Source: Shewanella canadensis (lineage in GTDB: Bacteria > Pseudomonadota > Gammaproteobacteria > Enterobacterales > Shewanellaceae). Taken from it: a stretch of DNA of 64,000 nt. The position numbers were made by a program, and so were the translations under genes. Where the stretch lies: NCBI RefSeq assembly GCF_003966225.1, contig NZ_RXNU01000001.1:740345-804344 (forward strand), written 5' to 3'. Below the pieces are notes generated by a model that worked only from the letters and a program-made list of their open reading frames with translations, ran no database searches and had not been told where the DNA came from. Below are positions 20,645-28,858 of this stretch, piece after piece. Numbering within the stretch: the first letter of the stretch is position 1; each line of letters starts with the position of its first letter.

Positions 20645-20775
20645 CTGGGTGTGAGTCAATCTGCGGGGGATGTGCCGAGCGTTGCTGCCTCAAGAGGTGC
20701 CAGGGAGATGAAAAAGTTAATCTTGAATAATGTAAAGGCTACGATCAAATGACCCAATGTCAATCAATCAATGAA
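20563..20775 (+). repeat. 108-bp imperfect tandem duplication across a gene junction
   Basis: Two copies lie head to tail with a 108-bp offset: TGTGCCGAGCGTTG at 20567 and 20671, ATGAAAAAGTT at 20600 and 20708, and an ATGAC followed by a TCAATC tail at 20641 and 20749. The first copy ends the Fe-S gene and holds an ATGA overlap that looks like the ancestral start of the alpha-subunit gene. The second copy supplies the present start. The spacer between them is a dead gene end. The frame from the first ATG stops at 20730. Confidence 0.8.
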
Positions 20776-22578
20776 TTTGTGGTGCGCTTTGCCAATACCA
20801 ACGGTACCGGTTCTGCCAGTGCTAACAACATGTTCGCCAAGGCCATCATGCGAATGGGGCTCCCGGTAAGCGCTAAGAATATATTTCCATCCAATATTCA
20901 GGGTATGCCCACCTGGTTTGAGGTGAGGATCAGTGAGAAAGGCTATCTGGGGCGTCGCGGCGGAGCGCCAGAGATGGTGGTGGCCATGAATGCTCAGACC
21001 TTGAGTGAAGATATCGACTCGGTACGAGCCGGAGGCTATCTGCTGTATGACTCCAGCTGTATGTTACCTAAGCGTCTGGAACGGGAGGATATTATCTTTT
21101 TGGGGATGCCTATCTCCGAGATCTGTCGCACCGAGTACAGCGATCAACGTCAGCGACAGCTATTTAAGAATGTGATCTATGTGGGAGCCATGGCTGCTCT
21201 GCTTGGCCTCGATTTTCAGGTACTCAGGCAGCTGGTGTCGGAACAGTTTAAGGGAAAAGATAAGCTTATCCGTCCAAATCTGTATGCCCTGGAGCTTGGC
21301 TTTCAATTTGCGGCTAAACAGTTTAGCTGTCCGTTAGCCATACACCTTGAACGTCGGGATCTGGTGGGCGACAAAATTATGGTCGACGGTAACACCGCCT
21401 GCGCCTTAGGGGCGGTTTATGGTGGTGCTACTGTGGTTGGCTGGTACCCGATCACTCCCTCTACCTCGGTTATTGAGAAGTTTTCATCTTACTGTCAGCG
21501 ATTGCGTATCGATCCCGCCAGCGGGCAAAAAAACTACGCCATAGTCCAGGCCGAAGATGAGCCCGCAGCCATAGGTATTGCCATGGGAGCCGGCTGGAGT
21601 GGCGCGCGGGCCTTTACCGCCACCAGTGGCCCCGGGATTTCACTGATGACCGAGTTTTTAGGCTTGGCCTATTTTGCCGAAGTCCCTCTGGTGCTTATCG
21701 ATGTACAAAGGGCGGGGCCTTCGACCGGCATGCCAACCCGTACCCAGCAGTCGGATATGCTCACCTGCGCCTACGCCTCTCATGGCGATAGTAAGCAGGT
21801 ACTCTTAATTCCATCGTCGCCATATGAATGCTTTGAATTTAGTGCCTTAGCCTTCGATCTGGCCGACCGATTACAAACGCCAATCATATTGATGACAGAC
21901 CTCGATACCGGTATGAATCATCACATGAGCCGGCCTTTCGGGTGGGATGACGCCCATAAGTACGACTTGGGTAAGGTACTCGATGCCCAAGAACTGGACG
22001 AGATCACCGATTTTGCTCGTTATGCCGACATCGATGGCGATGGGATCTGTTATCGCACCCTGCCGGGGACCCACCCTAAGAAAGGTGCCTTCTTTACCCG
22101 TGGCACCTCACGTAATGAACACGCTGCATATTCAGAGAAGGCAGAAGATTACATCAATAATATGGAACGTTTGAATCATAAATTTGCCACCGCAGCCACA
22201 CTTCTACCTGAGCCTGTTATTCAACTTAACGCTAAGTCAGCATCGGTGGGGTTAATTTTTTACGGCTCGACTCTGGAAGCGATTCCTGAGGCTGTAGCAC
22301 TACTGATGGAGCAGGGCGTGAAGGCCAACACCATGCGTGTAAGAGGATTTCCTTTTGGTGCGCAGGTTCTCGACTTTATCGATAGCCATGATCAGGTGTT
22401 TGTTATCGAACAGAACAGAGACGGACAGCTCAGGACACTACTGTGCAATGAGTTGACGATAGACCCGGCGGCTATGACACCGGTACTCCATTACGATGGC
22501 TTAGCCATCACGGGTGAGTTTATTGCCGATTCGGTGCAAGAACAGTTATCGGCGCAAACCAATCGAGTAGCCGGCTAA
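20749..22578 (+). CDS. 2-oxoacid:acceptor oxidoreductase, alpha (gamma-alpha fused) subunit
   Basis: A 609-residue subunit of the pyruvate/2-oxoglutarate/indolepyruvate:ferredoxin oxidoreductase superfamily, which decarboxylates a 2-oxoacid to the acyl-CoA and reduces ferredoxin. The first about 190 residues are the gamma domain (RFANTNGTGSASANNMFAKAI) and the rest is the alpha pyrimidine-binding part (GNTACALGAVYGGATVVGWYPITPSTS, TSGPGISLMTEFLGLAYFAEVPLVLIDVQRAGPSTGMPT, shown in family order). Such KorA-type fusions pair with a separate TPP-binding beta subunit, here the next gene. Substrate is not fixed by sequence. Confidence 0.88.
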   Translation: MTQCQSINEFVVRFANTNGTGSASANNMFAKAIMRMGLPVSAKNIFPSNIQGMPTWFEVRISEKGYLGRRGGAPEMVVAMNAQTLSEDIDSVRAGGYLLYDSSCMLPKRLEREDIIFLGMPISEICRTEYSDQRQRQLFKNVIYVGAMAALLGLDFQVLRQLVSEQFKGKDKLIRPNLYALELGFQFAAKQFSCPLAIHLERRDLVGDKIMVDGNTACALGAVYGGATVVGWYPITPSTSVIEKFSSYCQRLRIDPASGQKNYAIVQAEDEPAAIGIAMGAGWSGARAFTATSGPGISLMTEFLGLAYFAEVPLVLIDVQRAGPSTGMPTRTQQSDMLTCAYASHGDSKQVLLIPSSPYECFEFSALAFDLADRLQTPIILMTDLDTGMNHHMSRPFGWDDAHKYDLGKVLDAQELDEITDFARYADIDGDGICYRTLPGTHPKKGAFFTRGTSRNEHAAYSEKAEDYINNMERLNHKFATAATLLPEPVIQLNAKSASVGLIFYGSTLEAIPEAVALLMEQGVKANTMRVRGFPFGAQVLDFIDSHDQVFVIEQNRDGQLRTLLCNELTIDPAAMTPVLHYDGLAITGEFIADSVQEQLSAQTNRVAG

Positions 22579-22626
22579 TGGAAAGGGATAGGGTATCGGA
22601 ATAACTGAAATGGAAAGGGATAAAGT

Positions 22627-23679
22627 ATGAGTTTTCAAAAGCCCCAGTTCAGACATCCACGTCTGGAGGTGAACGATCTAGGTTTAACTCACAGGGATTA
22701 TGAGGGATCCTTGTCGACCCTATGTGCCGGATGTGGACACGACGCGATCACCGCCGCGGTGACTCAGGCCTGCGCCGAGTTATCACTCCCGCCTCATCGC
22801 ATTGCAAAAATATCCGGTATTGGCTGCTCCTCCAAGGCGCCTAACTACTTTCTCAATCACGCTCATGGTTTTAATACCGTACATGGCCGCATGCCGTCGG
22901 TGGCAACGGGGGCGAATATGGCCAACAGAGACCTTATCTATCTGGGCATGTCGGGCGACGGAGACAGTGCCTCAATCGGCTTTGGTCAGTTTGCCCATGT
23001 GGTTCGCAGAAGACTCAATATGCTCTATATGGTCGCCAATAATGGAGTCTATGGTTTGACTAAGGGTCAGCTTGCTGCGACGGCGGAGCAGGGGATGAAA
23101 AATAAGGCCGGAGAGGCCTGTCTGTTTACCGATATCGACCTGTGCGTCAGTGCGCTGCAGTTTGGTGCCACCTTTGTCGCTCGCAGCTTTTCAGGTGATA
23201 AGGCTCAACTCGTGCCTCTTATCAAGGCGGCGATAAGCCATAAGGGCTTTGCCTTTATCGATATCATCTCCCCTTGCGTTACCTTCAATAACACCCCTGA
23301 GTCGACGCGCTCCTATGACTACGTCCACGACCATATAGTCACGGCGGCGATAGCCGATTTTGTGCCGGTGAAACAGGAGATCCGCTGTGAGAATGGTGAT
23401 GCAGATAGCGAAGATATCTGTTTGCATGACGGCTCAATATTACGCCTCTCTCGAATTCAGCCGGATTATGATGCCCATGACCGTTTACACGCCATGGCCA
23501 GAATTGAACAGGTGAAGGCCGAAGGAAAGATATTAACGGGGTTAATGTATATAGATCCGGAAGCCGATGATTATCATGAAATTAACCAGACTACCGATAC
23601 TCCCCTCAATGCCCTGAAGCAGGAGACACTCTGCCCGGGCAATCATGTTCTGCAGACGATAAATGAGAGCTTCAGATAA
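22627..23679 (+). CDS. 2-oxoacid:acceptor oxidoreductase, beta (TPP-binding) subunit
   Basis: A 350-residue partner of the preceding alpha subunit. It shows the typical CAGCGHDAITAA and GIGCSSKAP cysteine blocks, the TPP/Mg motif GDGDSASIGFGQFAH (GDG...N with VANNGVYGLTKGQ), and HGRMPSVATGANMAN. Beta subunits of this KorB type bind thiamine diphosphate and one 4Fe-4S cluster. It lies 48 nt after the alpha gene with GGGATAAAGT before the ATG and ends the operon, as a strong terminator follows. The C-terminal about 60 residues extend slightly beyond the usual domain. Confidence 0.88.
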   Translation: MSFQKPQFRHPRLEVNDLGLTHRDYEGSLSTLCAGCGHDAITAAVTQACAELSLPPHRIAKISGIGCSSKAPNYFLNHAHGFNTVHGRMPSVATGANMANRDLIYLGMSGDGDSASIGFGQFAHVVRRRLNMLYMVANNGVYGLTKGQLAATAEQGMKNKAGEACLFTDIDLCVSALQFGATFVARSFSGDKAQLVPLIKAAISHKGFAFIDIISPCVTFNNTPESTRSYDYVHDHIVTAAIADFVPVKQEIRCENGDADSEDICLHDGSILRLSRIQPDYDAHDRLHAMARIEQVKAEGKILTGLMYIDPEADDYHEINQTTDTPLNALKQETLCPGNHVLQTINESFR

Positions 23680-23760
23680 GAGGGAGCTGGAGAGCAGAGA
23701 AAGCCTTTAGCTTAAAGTGAGCGTCATTAGCTAAAGTGACAGGTTATAAGCTTGCGTTAG

Positions 23761-23789
23761 AGATAAGCCCACAGTCGGTGGGCTTATCT
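23761..23789. terminator. Bidirectional terminator between convergent genes
   Basis: A perfect 12-bp stem (AGATAAGCCCAC / GTGGGCTTATCT) with a 5-nt loop lies between the plus-strand oxidoreductase operon and the minus-strand gene ending at 23823. Confidence 0.7.
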
Positions 23790-23822
23790 CATTACTGAGC
23801 ATCGATTAATTTTCAATGGCAT

Positions 23823-24257
23823 CTATTTTTTAACGGCAACCTTTTGCTTGATGCTTCCTTTAACGGGGCGGGCTATAATCGTTCGGATGACTAAGCCGAA
23901 TGAAAAATTCTCACTGCTGTTCCAGGGCAGTAGTGAAACGAAGCGCGCCATGGCGCAGTAGCCAAAGACTACCTGAGCCCATGTGCCTATTGCCGGGATC
24001 CAATATATCCATCCAAGCCCCTCGACCTGCGCTAGCAACAGAAGCGACAGATACCAAAATCGAACCTGTATCGGAAATGCGGTAACACTTCGTTTCATAA
24101 TGACAAAGTGAAGCAGATGAACCAAGGTAAGGGCTATGGCAAGCACAAAACCTATGGGGTCAGCGACAACTCCGTAGGTAAGCAGTGCAGCCGTTATCAG
24201 CCAATACCGCCAGCCGGTATCATTTAACTCAATCATGAACATCTGTAACTTCTCCAT
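23823..24257 (-). CDS. Small integral membrane protein, unknown
   Basis: A 144-residue protein I do not recognise. Three to four hydrophobic segments are visible (YWLITAALLTYGVVADPIGFVLAIALTLVH, then FWYLSLLLLAQVEGLGWIYWI, then AQVVFGYCAMARF, given approximately). The C-terminal tail is basic (ARPVKGSIKQKVAVKK), consistent with a cytoplasmic end. A regular ATG start is present and the convergent terminator fits its 3' end. No catalytic motif is seen. Confidence 0.7.
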   Translation of the reverse strand: MEKLQMFMIELNDTGWRYWLITAALLTYGVVADPIGFVLAIALTLVHLLHFVIMKRSVTAFPIQVRFWYLSLLLLAQVEGLGWIYWIPAIGTWAQVVFGYCAMARFVSLLPWNSSENFSFGLVIRTIIARPVKGSIKQKVAVKK

Positions 24258-24622
24258 TAAATCCGTTGTTAGATAAGGTTTTTCTTATGGATGGTGATGT
24301 TACATTAGTTTTATCTTTTGAATAGTGGGTTATGTCACTAAAATTAGAATCTTAGCAATGCAAAAGAGCGGGAGGGGGGCCTGAATTGGATGGGGTAACT
24401 TTAAACAAGGGTGGCTTTGTAGGATCTATTGTATTTTATTTAGGCTGATTGAAATTAGAGCTTCAAAATATGGTGCTACCTTTGCTGATTGTATCAAAGG
24501 TGAAGAACACTGGTATTTTGTGATGCTCAACAAAGTAATGTAGCTCTTTCGTTAGCGCCATAATCAACGGGTTATTCTTCGCTATGAATGACCATGCAGC
24601 CATTTGTCTCGTCTAAGTTTGA
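24258..24622. other. Intergenic with a possible gene remnant
   Basis: About 365 bases. A plus-strand frame without a start codon, ending in a stop near 24542, reads RASKYGATFADC and later EEHWYFVMLNKVM. It looks like the tail of a decayed gene, but it is too short to name. Confidence 0.3.
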
Positions 24623-24958
24623 TTATGACGGCTTAATCACAGGCGTTAACTTCTCAATTTCTTGTCGCTTCACGGTTAAGATTCGATAGCGTCTATTTAG
24701 CTCCCATATCTCGCTGTCCTTGACTTTATTGCTTTTGATTGCATTGTCGAGCCGATGTTCAAGACGAGCTTTCGTTAGCGTCAGCGTTGCCAGTTTTTCA
24801 AAACACTCTTCGAGTTGGGACTCAAGTAAGGCCCGTGAAGCTTCGATGGTTGCAATGTTAGAAAGCTCTATCTCATTGTTCGGTTTGCGAGAGAATATCC
24901 ACACCAACCAGTTTAGGTTGAACACTATAAATATTGCTGCAATGGCTTCTATGCTCAT
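24623..24958 (-). CDS. Membrane-anchored coiled-coil protein, unknown
   Basis: A 111-residue protein with one N-terminal membrane helix (AIAAIFIVFNLNWLVWIF, about 5-22) followed by a charged, probably cytoplasmic, coiled-coil-like helix from about residue 30 to 105 rich in Leu, Glu, Lys and Arg. I do not recognise a family. The composition and single anchor resemble small phage or island-encoded proteins, but no neighbour supports a role. Confidence 0.55.
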   Translation of the reverse strand: MSIEAIAAIFIVFNLNWLVWIFSRKPNNEIELSNIATIEASRALLESQLEECFEKLATLTLTKARLEHRLDNAIKSNKVKDSEIWELNRRYRILTVKRQEIEKLTPVIKPS

Positions 24959-25054
24959 GTGTTTGCTTCTCGTCTTTTTTCTAAATGAAATTTTAGCTTG
25001 TTACAGTGCTGAAATTTATACAGTTTTACGTGTGATGCCTGTTGCTCAGTTGGG

Positions 25055-25342
25055 TTAGAGTCTATCTGCAATTTTCTTACATTTTTTGAGTGACAGTTTC
25101 CATGCTTTCTTCTTGGCTTTATCAAGCGCCTTTAGGTATCCGCCGTCACCAATTTGATCGATATGAATGCTGTTGGCCTCGGCCTTAAGCCTTCCAGCTT
25201 TGAGTTTATATCCAGGCTTATTGCCTAAACGCTTGGCGCAAACTTCGTACTTTCCGGCGAATGATGCCGCTACCTTCTCATCAAAGCCTGCTGTAGTACT
25301 CAATGATGCCATTCCAATAACAGCGACTAATAATTTTCTCAT
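25055..25342 (-). CDS. Small secreted basic protein, unknown
   Basis: A 95-residue protein starting at ATG 25342, chosen because GGAG lies 6 nt upstream; the longer version begins with a TTG inside that site. MRKLLVAVIGMASLSTTAG is a plausible Sec signal peptide with cleavage near residue 18-20. The mature part is Lys-rich (KALDKAKKKAWKLSLKKCKK) and contains two Cys residues that could pair in the periplasm. Unrecognised; a periplasmic or surface role is inferred from the signal only. Confidence 0.6.
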   Translation of the reverse strand: MRKLLVAVIGMASLSTTAGFDEKVAASFAGKYEVCAKRLGNKPGYKLKAGRLKAEANSIHIDQIGDGGYLKALDKAKKKAWKLSLKKCKKIADRL

Positions 25343-25474
25343 TTGGTGCTCCAACTCTTGATTTCTATGTTATTCCAGCGTGATTTCTCTCTTTAGGAAG
25401 GAGTAATGACTAGAAAATTCAATCTGGTGTTTACCTATGGGCTGAGCAATATAGACAGATATTGCAGCAAGAAC

Positions 25475-25490
25475 TGTCCGCTATGAGACA
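25475..25490. promoter_or_regulatory. 16-bp palindromic site TGTC-N8-GACA
   Basis: TGTCCGCTATGAGACA lies about 80 bp before the Crp/Fnr-like gene. Its 16-bp size and symmetry match the spacing used by Crp/Fnr dimers, though the half-site differs from TGTGA or TTGAT. Related 16-mers occur at 26674, 34237 and 37101. Confidence 0.45.
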
Positions 25491-25568
25491 CTTGATGTAT
25501 ATTAGATATATCTTAGTGATAACACCGCATGATTAACTAACAGTGGTGTAGCAGAAGGGCATAAGCAT

Positions 25569-26285
25569 TTGATTGACTCCAAATTGGCAAGCAAACTCCA
25601 CTGGGCAACAGAACTGTCGTCAGACTTAACCAATAAACTCCTTTCTATTGCTCAGTTCAAAAATAAGATGAAACCGAGTGACTTGGATGACTCAAGTATT
25701 GCTCATCAAGGGATCAGCTTTATCTTAGAGGGCACAGTAACCATCTGCATGCAGACTCCTAACTTAAAAACGGTCAATAACATCGTTATGGGTCAAGGTG
25801 ATTGGTTTGGCAGTTATGATATTGAAAGCGCGAGTTACACCCCATTTTTTCTAAACGAAATAGTCCCGCTCAGCCTTATCCATTTTAAAAACTCAGATAT
25901 GCAGCTCTTGGCTAAGGACAATGTGGAGATGTATAAGTGGTTTCATTCGCATTCCTTCGCTGCAAAAGCTAAATGGCTACAATCTCAATTAATGATGAGC
26001 GAAAACATACTTTCAAGAGTTGTATACCTGCTTCTCGAACTTGCTGCACATATACCGTTTTTGATTGGTGAAACACCTAGGTTTTTTGTGTCACAACAGC
26101 AGCTTAGCAGGATAACGGGTATTGCACGTCAAAGAGTAAATGAATCAATAAAGCAATTAGAAAGGGAACATCTAGTTCATCTAGATCGTGGTTGTATCTA
26201 CTTAAACGATATTTCGGGTCTCGGAAATAAGCTGGCAAATGTTGACCTGAGCATCAGAGACCCAAGAAAGTTAATCCATCGGTAA
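25569..26285 (+). CDS. Crp/Fnr-family transcriptional regulator, copy 1
   Basis: A 238-residue regulator starting at TTG 25569. The N-terminal part (about 20-120) fits a cyclic-nucleotide-binding-like beta roll (GISFILEGTVTICMQTP, VMGQGDWFGSYDIES), but the Arg/Ser phosphate-binding cassette of true CRP is not evident and no Fnr-type cysteine cluster is present. The C-terminal winged helix contains SQQQLSRITGIARQRVNESIKQLEREHLV (given in part), with RQRVNESIKQLE as the recognition helix. The ligand is unknown. An almost identical copy lies at 37220-37936. The palindrome in its leader makes autoregulation likely. Confidence 0.8.
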   Translation: MIDSKLASKLHWATELSSDLTNKLLSIAQFKNKMKPSDLDDSSIAHQGISFILEGTVTICMQTPNLKTVNNIVMGQGDWFGSYDIESASYTPFFLNEIVPLSLIHFKNSDMQLLAKDNVEMYKWFHSHSFAAKAKWLQSQLMMSENILSRVVYLLLELAAHIPFLIGETPRFFVSQQQLSRITGIARQRVNESIKQLEREHLVHLDRGCIYLNDISGLGNKLANVDLSIRDPRKLIHR

Positions 26286-26479
26286 ATCAATGATGTTTAA
26301 ATGGTTTATCAAAAGGGAAGTGTTTCTCCTGGCTTGCTGTCTCATGTATCCCGTCGTAATGATTGTCAAATCAGAAAACAGTATTGGACTAATTATTAGG
26401 TGGTTGTTTGTCTGAAGTTATTCAAACTAAAACGCCAAGCCTTCAATGACTGAACTGTTCGCCTTTGAGTTTATTGCAG

Positions 26480-26790
26480 GCAGGGCAACCCATATCCCAC
26501 TCAGGTTCTTCCATTAGTTAATTCACTACACCGTTTTTTATATTCTCTATGGTCTTTTGAACAACGATTGAATTGGCATCAGCTAGAAAACTAATGCCAA
26601 TCAGTTCAAGTCAATTATATAAAAATGACTTGCGTAGCAGACTTAGGCCTATATAGGTGCCTTTCCCCTCAATTGTCCTGTAGCGGACATCCAGTGCTGA
26701 AATGAAGTGCTAGTGTCTCTGCACTTTTTACGTGAATTTAATAAAGCTTCAAATACTCAGGTTTATTTAATTGTTGAGTAAAATATTGCG
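26480..26790 (+). repeat. Diverged ~300-bp repeat, copy A
   Basis: Similar to 34050-34340 over its whole length (for example CCATTAGTTAAT, GATTGAATYRGCATC, ACTTGCGTAGCAGAC-like, and GTGCTARTGTCTCTG blocks in the same order). It contains the palindrome TGTCCTGTAGCGGACA at 26674-26689. It precedes a cassette of three small genes, so it may be their regulatory region. No open frame of note is inside it. Confidence 0.75.
26674..26689. promoter_or_regulatory. 16-bp palindrome in repeat A
   Basis: TGTCCTGTAGCGGACA, the same TGTC-N8-GACA architecture as at 25475 and 34237. Conservation inside otherwise diverged repeats suggests it is a protein-binding site. Confidence 0.5.
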
Positions 26791-26952
26791 ATTAAATTCG
26801 AAGCAAAGTGAGCGCAGACCGCAGAGTTAATGATTGACTGTGCAATGAGCATGGGGATATCTGCACACTGTGCTAATGAATGATCCAACCTCCAGGGAGA
26901 AGCTACAGCTAATCCAGCGTACTACTCATCCTTCGACAACTAGGACTAAGCT

Positions 26953-27063
26953 ATGACCCTAGAAGAATTAGAACGTGAATGCATGCCTCCCGAAAAGCGG
27001 GACGAAGACGAGACGCACGCGCAGCAAGATAAACCCCTTACTAACCCAGAGGAGTTAGAATAA
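26953..27063 (+). CDS. Very small acidic ORF, coupled to next gene
   Basis: A 36-residue frame (MTLEELEREC..., ending PEELE) followed by TAATG, so its stop overlaps the next start by one base. It is highly charged with no membrane segment. The tight coupling is the main reason to call it; function unknown. Confidence 0.45.
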   Translation: MTLEELERECMPPEKRDEDETHAQQDKPLTNPEELE

Positions 27064-27467
27064 TGTTTGGCACGTTCAAGAAGCTGGCTTTAAATACCGA
27101 AGTGTACGCACTATTAGCAGCTAACGGCCTACGTGCCGCGGACCAACGCACCATAGTAGACTTCTCGCTGCGCCATAAGATATTGCCGACTGTAAGCTCA
27201 GTACCAGGAGCAACCAAGCGGGGCAAAGCCATAGCCGTCATCTACCTATCAGCATTTATGATGCACGCTGCTGAACCCAATCACACGAGCCTATCATTCG
27301 GCAGCATGATGCACGCTGCAATGGGTGACCACTTGAAGGTGGCGTCCATCGAAGAACGCGAAGCCCTAGCCGCGCCACTTGCCCTGTTCTTGGGGCCGAT
27401 GTTAGATCCCGAGGTATCGATGTCCTTAGACCAATTACGAATCCACGTACTCGAATCATTTGCCTAG
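27063..27467 (+). CDS. Uncharacterised 134-aa protein of a small-gene cassette
   Basis: Unrecognised helical, Ala/Leu-rich protein of 134 residues. Its start overlaps the preceding stop (TAATG) after GGAG in the upstream frame, a normal coupled initiation. SMMHAAMGDH and FMMHAAEPNH form an internal near-repeat around residues 80-100. No signal peptide or catalytic motif is visible. It is the middle gene of a three-gene cassette downstream of repeat A. Base composition is more G+C-rich than the flanking repeat DNA, consistent with separate acquisition; a phage or plasmid origin is a guess. Confidence 0.6.
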   Translation: MFGTFKKLALNTEVYALLAANGLRAADQRTIVDFSLRHKILPTVSSVPGATKRGKAIAVIYLSAFMMHAAEPNHTSLSFGSMMHAAMGDHLKVASIEEREALAAPLALFLGPMLDPEVSMSLDQLRIHVLESFA

Positions 27468-27472
27468 CATCT

Positions 27473-27664
27473 ATGACCCAGCACATATGGCACCAGGTGC
27501 CATTCACTACTGTAGCATGCACCCGCTGCCGCACGAGGATTGTTACAAACTGCCCAACCTGTAATGGTACGCGCCTAATGAAACGGATCACACCGCGTGC
27601 AGGAATGATCCCAGATACCTCATTAAGCTGGTATCAGCTTCTATGCCTGAATGGTTACTGTTGA
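27473..27664 (+). CDS. Small zinc-ribbon-like protein
   Basis: A 63-residue frame starting 5 nt after the previous stop. It contains CTRCRTRIVTNCPTCNGT, a C-x2-C-x7-C-x2-C arrangement able to bind zinc, resembling DnaJ-type or phage zinc ribbons. The last about 20 residues are unlike any ribbon and end close to the border of a dispersed repeat at 27668, so the true C-terminus may have been cut. Function unknown. Confidence 0.5.
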   Translation: MTQHIWHQVPFTTVACTRCRTRIVTNCPTCNGTRLMKRITPRAGMIPDTSLSWYQLLCLNGYC

Positions 27665-27667
27665 AAT

Positions 27668-27829
27668 TCCACCAGCAAGAAAAGTGGCTAGATCTACTTG
27701 CAAAATTAAATTACGAGAAGGCTTTTTCATCCTAGTTCTTCCTAGTTATTGATATACGAAATATCAGCCTACATTTAACTAGCGCAATCCAGTTCAGTCC
27801 AGCGCTGTCGTGTAATTGTCTGCTCAGCA
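27668..27829 (+). repeat. 162-bp dispersed repeat, copy 1
   Basis: Begins TCCACCAGCAA and ends GCTCAGCA; a similar copy of equal length lies at 51264-51425. Shared inner blocks include CTAGTTATTGATATA and CAGTCCAGCGCTGTCGTG. The starting block alone recurs at 35954. It has no coding capacity. Confidence 0.75.
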
Positions 27830-28144
27830 GGCAGGGTCAAAGTCCCCACAGCTCCTAGCCTTAAATATTGATCCAAGCATGCATATTTGCCATACAGTTC
27901 AAACTATCTTGTGGTAACTACAGACATCTTGCAACTCTATCATCCGCAGTATCGACGCCGCATACAATGCCGCATTACTCTCGCATTTATACAGCTGGTC
28001 GACCGCATTTATGTACAGGCCATAATATCTCTCAGTAAATTCCTTACTTGTGACTTGTTCCCCCAATACTGAAAAATCTTTAGTGTTCGAGAATGCGCTG
28101 ATTCTGCCCTCGATGGTCTTCTTCAAAAATGTCAATCAACAAGA

Positions 28145-28342
28145 GTTCCTGGTGCTGAACTCGGAATAGTTATTAATGATAATAACAATATGATTGCGAT
28201 AGATCTTTGTTGGCCAAGGCGTAAAGTTGCGGTATTAATCAACATGAATAATGCACAAGTCTTGAGGAGTCATGGCTGGAATGTATTTACCGCATTTGAT
28301 GCGCTAAACAATTTTGAAGCGTTCCAGAGCAAAGTTAGATAA
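28145..28342 (+). pseudogene. 3' remnant of a larger gene
   Basis: An open frame without a start codon, 65 residues to a TAA, reads MIAIDLCWPRRKVAVLINMN and later VLRSHGWNVFTAFDALNNFE. The pattern 'D-x2-W-x3-K-V-A-V-L...GW-V-F' resembles the Vsr/RAP-like end of large helicase or nuclease proteins. I cannot name the parent. The upstream part is missing, so it is probably a deletion remnant. An overlapping minus-strand frame at 27899-28135 is not convincing. Confidence 0.4.
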
Positions 28343-28858
28343 ACAATTTGAGTGGAGTTAGTTTGTGACTTCGTATTTTAAGTTCCTGACTTCAGTTATT
28401 AATTACAACACTCATTCCCCATACGATACCAGCTAAACTATCCATGCATGCGAAAGCAACTGTTGTCTTTGGACGACACTAACTATTCGCATGTGATGGT
28501 CAAAGTGGCTTGGTCGCTTCAGTCCATAGGCAAGTAAGGCTTAGAGGAAAACTCTGTGTCGTCAAATTAGATAAATGATATCTTTCAGATCTAGTGTTCA
28601 CTTTCAAAATCGGAGTGGGTTTGATAAGGGAAAGTGGGATTTATCTCGCTGGACATTGCCAATCTAAAGCAAACCGTCTTCAATGAGTGGCGTCCCGCCC
28701 TGGATATAAGGGAGCAAGGCGGGACGGTTGAGCTAGAACTTGTAATACTCGGAAAACGACTTCATGTCATCTGTGCCAAGTTTTCCCCAAGTCAGCTATC
28801 AGTCTGAAAACCATAAAAGCAGCAGATAGAAACTTGGATAAGTTCTGCTCAACATTAA
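28343..28858. other. Non-coding, with a long hairpin
   Basis: About 515 bases without a gene. Arms CGTCCCGCC (28691-28699) and GGCGGGACG (28718-28726) form a 9-bp stem about 130 bp beyond the end of the OmpK-like gene and could end that operon, though no T-run is seen on either strand. Confidence 0.4.

Larger units (their letters stand above)
25440..26296 (+). repeat. Direct repeat copy 1 (Crp/Fnr-like gene and leader)
   Basis: About 857 bp repeated at 37066-37947. By eye the copies differ at three positions (one in the leader, two silent near the gene end) apart from a 25-bp unit that is duplicated only in copy 2. Beyond 26296 similarity continues more weakly for about 120 bp. Confidence 0.9.

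Noticed and set aside
27899..28135. 78-codon minus-strand frame
   Set aside because: TTG start without a ribosome-binding site, in a stretch of decayed DNA; no recognisable feature.
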